Source: Oscillospiraceae bacterium | GTDB lineage: Bacteria > Bacillota_A > Clostridia > Oscillospirales > Oscillospiraceae | Length of the DNA stretch: 64,000 bases | NCBI GenBank assembly: GCA_017415945.1 | Contig: JAFQDR010000108.1 | Location: 1-64,000, forward strand | Direction of reading: 5' to 3' | In this document: in pieces, positions 16,766 through 25,000 of the stretch | How positions within the stretch are numbered: the first letter of the stretch is position 1 | Layout: each line of letters starts with the position of its first letter | Made by a program: the position numbers and the translations under genes | The notes under the pieces: generated by a model | What the model was told of the DNA's origin: nothing | The model's database searches: none | Seen by the model: the letters and a program-made list of their open reading frames with translations, nothing else

Positions 16766-17138
16766 AATTATTGCCGCCTACTGTTTTGTATGTGCAATTA
16801 TACTATACATATTTAGGGGAAGTATTCGGTTAGAACGGCAATTTGTGTGGCGCGTAACCAAAATGAGTAGATGTTTTTGAGCAGAATGTGGAGTGCATTT
16901 AGATGGAGTGCTTATGCAAAATTGCGACGAAATGGTATATAAAATGTACAAAATCGATTAAATGCCGAATTTTGGCCATAAAAAGTGCGGAATTTACTGA
17001 TTTGTAACTGCTTGTAACAAGAATGTTGTTGAATGGTGTATGATAAAACGGTAGACTTAGCTTGAGTATCTTTGCGTATAGGGGTTTTATACCCTGTTTC
17101 TGCTGAATTTTTTTCAGGAAAGGGGTGAGACAGTAAGA
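16766..17138. other. Intergenic spacer upstream of the SipW locus
   Basis: No convincing gene is present in these 373 A+T-rich bases. The direct repeat TTGTAAC-TGC-TTGTAAC (17002-17018) lies just upstream of a TATGAT -10 (17039-17044) and covers the place of a -35 box, the arrangement of an activator-dependent promoter. A small stem, AGGG with CCCT, follows near 17080. Confidence 0.5.
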
Positions 17139-17690
17139 ATGGAGATCGCCAAAAAAATATGGGATACGGTCTGCACACTGGTCGTAGCGGCAGCGGTGCT
17201 GCTTGCGGTGGCACTGGTAGGTGTGCGGCTTGTGGGATTTCAGGTGTTTACGGTCTTGTCCGGTTCCATGGAGCCTGTGTACTCTCCCGGTGATCTGATC
17301 TACGTAAAGGAGATCGCTCCCGAGGACATTCATCCCGGCACGATTTTGACCTTCATGGTCAATGAGAACACCGTGGCGACCCACCGCGTGGTGGGGGAGG
17401 TACCCTCCGAGACCGAGCCCGATCTGGTGCGTTACCGTACCAAGGGTGATGCCAACGACATGGAAGACGGCACACTGGTCCATCCCAATAATATTATCGG
17501 CACTCCCGTGCTGTGCGTTCCCAAGTTAGGGTATGTGGCAAGCTACATATCCGCTCCCCCGGGGATGTACGTAGCCATTGCGGGTGCGGCGCTGTTTCTG
17601 GCACTGATGTTCATACCCGACCTCTTTGCGGAGGACGAGGAAGAACCTAAGCCCAAGAAGAAGCGCAAAAAAGAAGAAATGACTCCCTAA
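17139..17690 (+). CDS. sipW: SipW-like (archaeal/ER-type) signal peptidase I
   Basis: A 183-residue membrane serine protease. An N-terminal hydrophobic helix (residues 12-35) precedes the catalytic S43 in SGSMEP. The general base is H82 in ATHRVV, where the common bacterial enzyme has Lys, which defines the SipW/ER-type class. A second hydrophobic helix near residues 145-165 precedes a charged tail (PKPKKKRKKEE). Ribosome site GGGGTGAG. Its substrates should be the SipW-type signal peptides encoded directly downstream, as SipW processes TasA and TapA in Bacillus subtilis. Confidence 0.93.
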   Translation: MEIAKKIWDTVCTLVVAAAVLLAVALVGVRLVGFQVFTVLSGSMEPVYSPGDLIYVKEIAPEDIHPGTILTFMVNENTVATHRVVGEVPSETEPDLVRYRTKGDANDMEDGTLVHPNNIIGTPVLCVPKLGYVASYISAPPGMYVAIAGAALFLALMFIPDLFAEDEEEPKPKKKRKKEEMTP

Positions 17691-17746
17691 GGGAAGACAG
17701 GCACTTCCCGTAGGGGCAGTGAATGGAACAAACCCATGGGCAAAAA

Positions 17747-17797
17747 ATATCATTCATTGCAATGAATGATATCACTCCAAGCACACTCGGAGTGATA
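17747..17797. repeat. 26-bp perfect palindrome overlapping a second hairpin
   Basis: Positions 17747-17772 are a perfect 26-bp palindrome centred on TTGCAA (arm ATATCATTCATTG). Its last three bases also belong to a second hairpin, TATCACTCC with GGAGTGATA (17770-17797). No T tract follows, so it is not a standard terminator. It lies between sipW and the first substrate gene. Confidence 0.75.
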
Positions 17798-17862
17798 AGC
17801 CTTACAAACCTTTGTACTATTTTGCCGATAGGCGTTAAAAAACAAATAGGAGGAAAGTTAAA

Positions 17863-18519
17863 ATGAAGAAATTCAAGAAGGCATTGGCACTGCTGCTGTG
17901 CGCAGTTCTGCTGGTGGCAGGCTCCGTCGCCGGCACTCTGGCTTACCTACAGGCAAAGTCCGATGTTGTACAGAACACCTTCACCGTTGGTGATGTAAAG
18001 ATCAAGCTGGACGAAGCCAAGGTTGACCTGTACGGCGAGGAAGTAGCAGGCGCAGAACGAGTAATGAAAAACGATTATAAGCTGCTGCCCGGTCATACTT
18101 ATGTAAAGGACCCCACTGTTACCGTTGAAGCAAAGAGCGAAGACTGCTACGTGCGTGTATTTGTAACCGTTAGCGATATTTCTAAGCTTAAAGAAGTATT
18201 CCCCACCTTCGTTAATACAAGCGGCATGTTTATGTTGGAAAATCTGGTTAACGGTTGGGATGGTAGCAAGTGGGCATGCGTTGGCTATGAAAAAGGCAAG
18301 TATGAATTCCGCTACCATAAAGTAGTAGAGTACTCCGAAACTCCCGTTAAACTGGAACCCCTGTTCACTCATGTTGAAATTCCCGGCACTGTATCCAACA
18401 CCGATCTGGCTAAGCTGCAGAATCTGGAGATTGACGTTGTTGCAGAAGCGATTCAGGCTGATGGCTTTAGCTCTGCTGCCGATGCGTGGGCACAGTGGAA
18501 TTCCACTCAGAATCCCTAA
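17863..18519 (+). CDS. SipW-type exported protein 1 (TasA/camelysin-like)
   Basis: A 218-residue secreted protein. The N-terminus is a textbook SipW-dependent signal: basic KKFKK, a hydrophobic core, GTLAYLQAKS and then NTFTVGDVKIKL. The mature part is beta-rich with alternating residues, conserved DPTVTVEAKSEDCYVRVFV and a C-terminal VVAEAIQADGF, as in TasA/CalY fibre subunits. Strong AGGAGG ribosome site. First in a series of four closely spaced paralogue-like genes; fibre formation is inferred from the family. Confidence 0.85.
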   Translation: MKKFKKALALLLCAVLLVAGSVAGTLAYLQAKSDVVQNTFTVGDVKIKLDEAKVDLYGEEVAGAERVMKNDYKLLPGHTYVKDPTVTVEAKSEDCYVRVFVTVSDISKLKEVFPTFVNTSGMFMLENLVNGWDGSKWACVGYEKGKYEFRYHKVVEYSETPVKLEPLFTHVEIPGTVSNTDLAKLQNLEIDVVAEAIQADGFSSAADAWAQWNSTQNP

Positions 18520-18601
18520 CCCATAAACTTTGTACATAAGCGCAGGGGATTTTCTCTCGTCTGCGAAAAAATAAAACACAAGGAAAGGGGAAATACCCAA
18601 A

Positions 18602-19225
18602 ATGAAAATGAAGAAAGCAATTGCACTGGGTCTGGCAGTTCTGATGATCGTGGCAGCCAGTGTAGCAGGCACCATCGCATGGCTGCAGGACAAGACCGAG
18701 GCTGTTACCAACACTTTTACTCCCACTACTCTGGACATTTCTCTGAAGGAATCTCCTATCAACATTGATGCTGATGGCACTGTTACCTATGGTGCTCCTG
18801 CTGAGGGCCAGAATAATACCTATCCCACTATTCCCGGCACCGAGTATAAGAAGGACCCCATTGTTTCTGTTGCTGCAAATAGTGAAGAATGCTATCTGTT
18901 TGTAAAGTTTGAAGAAACCGGCTCTCCCGCAAACTACTACGAGTACACTTCCATGCTGACGGAAGAAAACGGTTGGACTTCTCTGGAAGGTGTGGAAAAT
19001 GTTTGGTATCGAACCGTGGAAGAAAAGAACACTGTACAGGAATTCCACTTGCTGGCAAACGATAAGATTACCGTGAAGACCGAAGTAACCACCGATAACA
19101 TGAGTGCAGCAGCTGCTGCAAAGTTGGAATGGACTGCATACGCAATCCAGACCGCAAATATCGAAGCAGAAGGAGCTAAGTCTGCTGAGCTGGTTGCTTG
19201 GGAATTGGCTTCCACTACCACCTAA
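18602..19225 (+). CDS. SipW-type exported protein 2 (TasA/camelysin-like)
   Basis: A 207-residue paralogue. The signal shows KKAIALGLAVLMIVAASVAGTIAWLQDK followed closely by NTFTPTTLDISL. The mature domain has KKDPIVSVAANSEECYLFVKF, equivalent to the segment in protein 1 including the single Cys, and the C-terminal WTAYAIQTANIE. An ATG two codons later is an alternative start. Spacing of 82 bases from gene 1 and 35 to gene 3, without terminators, suggests co-transcription. Confidence 0.85.
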   Translation: MKMKKAIALGLAVLMIVAASVAGTIAWLQDKTEAVTNTFTPTTLDISLKESPINIDADGTVTYGAPAEGQNNTYPTIPGTEYKKDPIVSVAANSEECYLFVKFEETGSPANYYEYTSMLTEENGWTSLEGVENVWYRTVEEKNTVQEFHLLANDKITVKTEVTTDNMSAAAAAKLEWTAYAIQTANIEAEGAKSAELVAWELASTTT

Positions 19226-19260
19226 CCCCTACCGCGCTCTATACATAAGGAGATTATTAA

Positions 19261-20064
19261 ATGAAGAATTTGAAGAAAGCTATTGCCCTGCTGCTGGCTG
19301 CTGTTCTGTTGGTAGCCGCTTCCGTAGTGGGCACCATCGCTTATCTGACCGACAGCGACGCTGACGTAAACGTTATGTCCGCAGGTAATGTTTACATTGT
19401 ACAGAACGAAACCGACCGTGACGGCAATGCCTTTGTGAACGGCCAGAAGCTGCTGCCTGCAACCAAGGGCGACGGCTATCTGTCCAAGGACGGCACCATG
19501 ACCGATACCGATGACAAGACCTCCCTGAACATCTGGGACAAGTCCATCAACAACGAAATCGACAAGTTCGTTTCCGTTACCAACGTCGGTACCGAAGCCG
19601 CTTATGTTCGTACCATTCTGCTGTTCGAAACCGTTAAGAGCTACAAAGAAGGCTCCTCTACCGAATACACCGATCTGCACGACCACTTCCTGCTGATGAA
19701 CGGCGACTATACCTATCTGAAGGATGATGCCGGCAAGTTCGTTTATGTAACCATTGATGGTACCGAATATGTTATCGCTGTTAAGACCTATGCCGATCCT
19801 CTGGAAGCAGGCGCAACTACTACTGCAAGCCTGCGTCAGTTCGCTCTGACTTGGGAGGCAGGTAATGAGTTCTATGACTTCTTTGGCCCCGAATATGACA
19901 TCGTTGTATTCTCTCAGGCTGTTCAGAAGCAGGGCTTCGAAACTGTAGGCGCAGAAGCTGCTCTGAATGAAGCGTTCGGCGAAGTTACCTCCGCTAACGT
20001 TGCAGACTGGGTTGCTACCACCGCTATCAAGACCGCAGGCCCCAACAACGTCATCAACCCCTAA
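19261..20064 (+). CDS. SipW-type exported protein 3
   Basis: A 267-residue member. Signal KKAIALLLAAVLLVAASVVGTIAYLTD, then VNVMSAGNVYIVQNE instead of the usual NTFTAG. The mature region keeps SVTNVGTEAAYVRTI and the C-terminal DIVVFSQAVQKQGF. It carries a roughly 50-residue insertion around residues 55-90 and lacks the Cys of proteins 1 and 2. Ribosome site TAAGGAG. Confidence 0.85.
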   Translation: MKNLKKAIALLLAAVLLVAASVVGTIAYLTDSDADVNVMSAGNVYIVQNETDRDGNAFVNGQKLLPATKGDGYLSKDGTMTDTDDKTSLNIWDKSINNEIDKFVSVTNVGTEAAYVRTILLFETVKSYKEGSSTEYTDLHDHFLLMNGDYTYLKDDAGKFVYVTIDGTEYVIAVKTYADPLEAGATTTASLRQFALTWEAGNEFYDFFGPEYDIVVFSQAVQKQGFETVGAEAALNEAFGEVTSANVADWVATTAIKTAGPNNVINP

Positions 20065-20101
20065 TCGTTCTCAATTGAAACTGACATAAAGGAGAATGTA
20101 C

Positions 20102-20854
20102 ATGAACAAGAAAAAGATTTTGGCTCTGTGCCTGATCGTATGCCTGCTGGCTGTTGCTGTTGTTGGCGGCACTCTGGCATACTTCACCGACACCGACGAA
20201 GCAACCAACACCTTCACCGCAGGTAATGTTGACATCGACCTGACCGAAGCAGTTGTTAAGGCTGACGAACGCGGCAACCTGATTGCTGACGGCGACAAGC
20301 GCAACGACGTAGGCGATGCAGAAGACGACATTGACGATGTTTTCGACTACGGCAAGCTGTACCCCGGTCAGTCCGTATTCAAGGATCCCACCATTAAAAA
20401 TCTGGGCTCTGAAAACGCATACGTTGCTGCTAAGATCATCGTCAAGGACGGCCCCAACAGCGATCTGAACGAAGTAATGGGTACCGGCTACAACGATCTG
20501 CTGGGTATTCAGACTCTGATTAGCGGCGGCATCGTTAAGGAAAACGACACCATGAAGGCATACAATAATCTGGCTCCCGTTTATGGTGATGACACCTACT
20601 CCGTATATCAGGTAGCTGACCGTGCAAGCGGCACCTACACCTTCTACGTATTCTTTGAAAATGCTCTGGTTACCGGCGAAGAAAAGGTTCTGTTTGACAC
20701 CATTCAGATTCCTGCAAGCTGGGACAACGAAGAGATGGCACATCTTGTTGACCTGACCATTACCGTTGAAGCATATGCGACTCAGGAATACGGCTTTGCA
20801 AACTGCTTCGAAGCAATTACCACCGCATTCCCCGATGCGTTCAAATTCAGCTAA
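20102..20854 (+). CDS. SipW-type exported protein 4 (closest to TasA/CalY consensus)
   Basis: A 250-residue protein with the cleanest signal of the set: KKKILALCLIVCLLAVAVVGGTLAYFTDTDEATNTFTAGNVDIDL. Mature features: KLYPGQSVFKDPTIKNLGSENAYVAAKI and a C-terminal ITVEAYATQEYGF, all typical of TasA/camelysin. AAAGGAG fits the ATG at 20102 better than one six bases earlier. It ends the tightly spaced block of four; a G+C-rich hairpin and a repeat zone follow. Confidence 0.87.
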   Translation: MNKKKILALCLIVCLLAVAVVGGTLAYFTDTDEATNTFTAGNVDIDLTEAVVKADERGNLIADGDKRNDVGDAEDDIDDVFDYGKLYPGQSVFKDPTIKNLGSENAYVAAKIIVKDGPNSDLNEVMGTGYNDLLGIQTLISGGIVKENDTMKAYNNLAPVYGDDTYSVYQVADRASGTYTFYVFFENALVTGEEKVLFDTIQIPASWDNEEMAHLVDLTITVEAYATQEYGFANCFEAITTAFPDAFKFS

Positions 20855-20949
20855 TTTGATTTTTGATCCCCCATCCCTCCCCCTCGGGGGAGGGAGTAGG
20901 AGAGTGTCCGAGGATATCGGGTATTGTCCTATTGTGGAAGCACCCATAT

Positions 20950-21021
20950 GTAGGGGCGAACATCGTTCGCCCGTCATTCAAAGGAAGATTCCCAAACGGG
21001 CGAGCGCTGTTCGCCCCTACA
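20950..21021. repeat. Paired CTAC-bordered palindromes (72 bp)
   Basis: GTAGGGGCGAAC-ATC-GTTCGCCCG is followed 25 bases later by CGGGCGAGCGCTGTTCGCCCCTAC. The outer borders are inverted copies, making one element like the pair at 48522. The spacer 20855-20949 before it has only the hairpin CCCTCCCCC/GGGGGAGGG and no gene. Confidence 0.75.
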
Positions 21022-21039
21022 CGATAGGGTGTATTGCCA

Positions 21040-21155
21040 GACACCCGCAAGGGGCGTCCCTACGGAGAGCGGGATGCACGAGGATATTCGCAGAAACGAT
21101 ACCGAGCATCAACGCAACAAAAAGCAAAATATAGGTACGAGCTGAATATGCTCGG
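21040..21155 (+). repeat. Structured dispersed element, copy A
   Basis: It starts with a hairpin of the GACACCCGC-AAGGGGCGTC type ending CTACGG, then CGCAGAAACGATACCGAGCAT, and exactly 45 bases after that CGC comes GGTACGAGCTG. A final stem CGAGC-TGAATAT-GCTCG closes it. The fifth SipW-type gene starts 24 bases later. Homologous copies at 21881, 48628 and 50246. Confidence 0.65.
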
Positions 21156-21178
21156 CCGAAGGAAGGAGGGGAAATGTC

Positions 21179-21790
21179 GTGAGACGCATCCGATGGACAC
21201 GAAAGAAAATCGCATCACTGGCTATGGTAGTGGCGCTGTTCGCCATTGCAGCGGCGAGCACATTGGCGTACTACACCGATGCTGTTGAAGCGCATAACAT
21301 CATCACTTCCGGCGGCGTTGACATTACCCTCAACGATATGACCGTGGAAAACGGAGTAGCGGTGGACTTCCCCGAAGGCGGCATCTCCGGTGTCATGCCC
21401 ACGGCGACTGTGTCCAAGGTGGTTTCCGTCACCAACGAGTCCGCTGAGGCTTGGGTACGCATCCGTCTGGAGGAACGCATCGAGGCTCGTAACGGCAGTG
21501 CGCTGCCCGCAGAGCTGACGGACGGCACCCCCGTATATACCCTGAATCTGGTGGATAACACTCCGTGGATCAAGGGCAGTGACGATAACTGGTATTATGA
21601 ATATCCCCTGTGGCAGTATGAGACCTCGGAAGTGCTGTTTGACAGCGTGACCTTTAGCCCCGCACTGGGCAACGAATATCAGGGTTGCACAGTGTATATC
21701 GACGTAATCGCCGAGGCGGTGCAGTGTGCCAATAACCCCCTGCCCGACAGCGGACGATACGAGGATATCCCCGGCTGGCCCGAGGAATAA
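21179..21790 (+). CDS. SipW-type exported protein 5
   Basis: A 203-residue protein starting at GTG behind GGAGGGG. Its N-terminus is more basic (RRIRWTRKKI) but keeps the SipW pattern AAASTLAYYTDAVEAHNIITSGGVDITL. The mature region has VVSVTNESAEAWVRIRLEE and a C-terminal TVYIDVIAEAVQCANN close to the other members. It is separated from gene 4 by 324 bp of repeats and preceded by structured element A, so it may be regulated apart from genes 1-4. Confidence 0.85.
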   Translation: MRRIRWTRKKIASLAMVVALFAIAAASTLAYYTDAVEAHNIITSGGVDITLNDMTVENGVAVDFPEGGISGVMPTATVSKVVSVTNESAEAWVRIRLEERIEARNGSALPAELTDGTPVYTLNLVDNTPWIKGSDDNWYYEYPLWQYETSEVLFDSVTFSPALGNEYQGCTVYIDVIAEAVQCANNPLPDSGRYEDIPGWPEE

Positions 21791-21880
21791 GGCCGCACCC
21801 ATACGCCTTCTCCCTGCAAGGTGAGACGCCAAGGGCAACGAAATGAGCGCTCATTGGGAGCGGGAAAGAGAAAAGAACAG

Positions 21881-21998
21881 GACACCCGAGAGGGATGTCC
21901 TTATGGAAAGCGGTGTACGATGATAAACGCAAAAGCGATACCGTGCATGAATATAGAGACAACAAAAATTGTGGTACGAGCTGAAAAAATGGAGTTCG
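21881..21998 (+). repeat. Structured dispersed element, copy B
   Basis: GACACCC-type hairpin ending TTATGG, then CGC-AAAA-GCG and ATACCGTGCAT; GGTACGAGCTG again starts 45 bases after the CGC. The last stem is CGAGCT with AGTTCG (one G-U), different in sequence from copy A but paired. The giant adhesin starts 28 bases later. Confidence 0.65.
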
Positions 21999-22026
21999 CG
22001 AGGCCGAAGAAGGAGGTGGCGCACAA

Positions 22027-25000
22027 GTGAATAAATTCAAGAGACTGATTGCGCTGCTTTTGGTGGTTGCGACGGTACTGTCCCTGATGGGCAGTGCAGC
22101 CCCCGCTGTGATCGAGGAGGCCGCAGTATCCGAACCCGCTGTGGAGGAGATCGTCTCCGCTGCCGGGGTGGATGTCTATGACTACTCAGCCGACGTGGGC
22201 AAGTATGTCCGATTTGATATGTCCGCTTGGCAGAGCATTTTGGCATCTGCTGACCCCTCCACCGGTGATACTGTATTTGCTTCTATCGCTGATTATGCAG
22301 CCGACTATACCATGACCATCATCGATTGGTATGTAGACGAAAGTACCACCGAAATTTGGTATAAGGTTGTGGCTGCAGAAGGTTATGAGCTGACAGAGGA
22401 TTTGGCAGCATATCCTTGGGTGCTGCAGAATATTGTTGGGGAGTCTACTGACCCCGATACATTTATCTTTGTACCCACTTGCGATATTTGCGGCAAGCCC
22501 GACTGCGACAAGACCCACGTACAGTGTCCTGTCTGCGGTGCGTACGACTGCGACAAGACCCATATTTACTGCCCCGTCTGCGGCGACGCGGACTGCAATA
22601 AGACCCACGTGTACTGCTCCATTTGCGAAAAGTACGACTGCGGCGAAGTGCATGAAGATATCTATACCCCCGATACCGCTCCCGTGATCCCCGAATACAG
22701 CCTGAAAGATGGCGAAGAGATTGCCATCGTGGACAAGGAGGGTGTCCGTGTCGATGCTGCTGACGGCTTCGTAGTGCCCGGCGGCTTCAAGACCGGCCTG
22801 AGCGTATTCTCCGAATATGATGAACATACGGACGTGTCCTACAAGTGGCAGGTTCGCTATGATGCTGCCGAGGACCTGTGGGCAGACATCCGCGGCCAGC
22901 AGGGTAAGGGCATTCTGATGTCCCCCGCAATGTTTCTGAGCCTGATCGAGGACGGCATCAACCCCGCCATCCGCTGTGTGGTGAGCTCTGACGGCACCGA
23001 GCTGGTCAGCGAAGCCATCCCCGTGACCATCGGCACCGCTGCCAACATGGCAAGCTCCACCTACGCCGATACCCCCGTCGCAATCGACCTTGCCGAAGGC
23101 GATGAGGAACCCGAACTGTCCAAGTCTTATGTCGTTGTACAGTATGTTTACAGTGACGGCAGAACCGCTGCGACTACCGACTTCGCAGAAATCATCGGCG
23201 GCAGTGCTTACAGCCACGTTTATACGTTGCCTGCGGTTACCGGTTATAAGGCAACCCTGAATACCCACGTTTTTGGCGACGACGTTACTTTGAACGGCAA
23301 CACCTTGACCATGAACTTTGATGCGGGTGAGCTGACCGACGAGTATACCATCTTCACGGTTACCTATGAACCCGACTTTGTAAATTACACGGTTATTCAC
23401 TACTGGCAGAACGTGGACAACGATAACTATACCGAGCATGAGCGTGAAACCATTGGCAATACCCATAAGACCGGCGAGCAGATCAAGGATGTAGAGAATG
23501 AATACCCCGGTTTCTACAATCTGCTGTACGAAACTCCCGCCGCAGCTGCGGACGGCAGTACCGTTATGGAGGTTTACTACGACCGTTACTACTATCTGAT
23601 GACCTTCGATTTGGATGATATGGGCTACGGCGTTGACCCCATTTATGCCCGCTACGGCGATACAGTGGAAATCGGTACCCCCACCCGCGCAGGCTATACC
23701 TTCCTGGGGTGGGATAAGGCCATCACAGACACCGATGGTGACAAAAAGTTTGACCAAGGCGATGGAACCGTTGATAGCGTCCCCGATAGAATGCCTGCAG
23801 AGAATAGCAATTACATTGCAGTATGGCGCGCAAATGATACCGCAAAGGTTTCCGTAGTCATTTGGGGCGAAAACGCCGATGACGAAGGCTACAGCTATAT
23901 CAAGACCAATGAGATTTATGTGAAGCCCGGCGAAACCATCAGCTGGGATAGTTGGTGCTTTGTCAATTGTAGCAAGAGTGCGCATACTCATAACGCCCTG
24001 TGTGGGTATAATTGTGGTATAGAAGAACACGTACATAACAGTAGTTGCTATACATTAATATGTACAACCAAAGAGCATACTACGCATACAGATAGCTGCT
24101 ACAATTGCGGAAGACAGGAACATACTGAACATACGGATGCCTGTTGCGAGTACGGCGGAACCGGTCGGGGCCATAGGAGGCACAACGATAATTGCTGTAC
24201 TGAAGGAGGCACTCATACACATTCGTCTTCCTGTGGATACAATTGTACATTACATGCCCACTCTGTTGACGATGGATGTTATACATTGTCTTGCGATAAA
24301 GACGAGCATCCCCATACCGCAGCTTGTGGATATGCCTGCGGGGTGACAGAAGAACATGTACATACTTCTGCTTGTGGTAATGATCAGTCCGGTATGAGTA
24401 CCAGTTTGTGGACTTTAGTAAAATCCGATGAGGTTAAGGTTGATGCTGCCGGCAATACTGTTCTTAATGTGTACTATGACAGAACTACGTTTACGCTGAC
24501 ATTTAGAGAGAATGGCAATACAGTGGCGACTATCGTAGAAAAATGGGGTGCAGATATTTCAGATGAGTTTATGAAGGCACCTTTTAACACGACATACAAT
24601 GGACGTGCATGGCGGTGTACGGAAGACGACAAATATGGTTATGCATTACAAACATTGGACAGAATGCCACAGTTTGATGCTACATTCAATCTCTACAATC
24701 AAAGCAGCGATACTTTGAAAACAATTTATTACTATGTAGAGAATGTTGGTGCGAATGTATCTGAAACAGAATGGCCTTCTAATGCGACTAACTTCACACT
24801 TTTGAAGACGGTTGATACATATTTTAATTACGCAACATATCAAGAAGAATACCATGAAATAGAAGGGTTCAAGCGGTATTCTGCAACTGTTGCAGGATTT
24901 TCCGGTAGTCAGAAATACTTTTCAAATAATACATTATATTTATATTATTTGAGAGAAAGTAATACCGTTGAATTTTCCGATGGGTATATGATTAAGAATT

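Noticed and set aside
16899..17483. Minus-strand frame covering the spacer and the 5' part of sipW
   Set aside because: No recognisable protein features or ribosome site; sipW on the plus strand has catalytic residues and a good start.
21040..21998. Cyclic-di-GMP riboswitch upstream of the adhesin genes
   Set aside because: The ACGCAAA-like fragment drew attention, but the GEMM core (GGGACGCAAAGCC-type block and GGTAGGTAGC tetraloop receptor) is missing in both copies.
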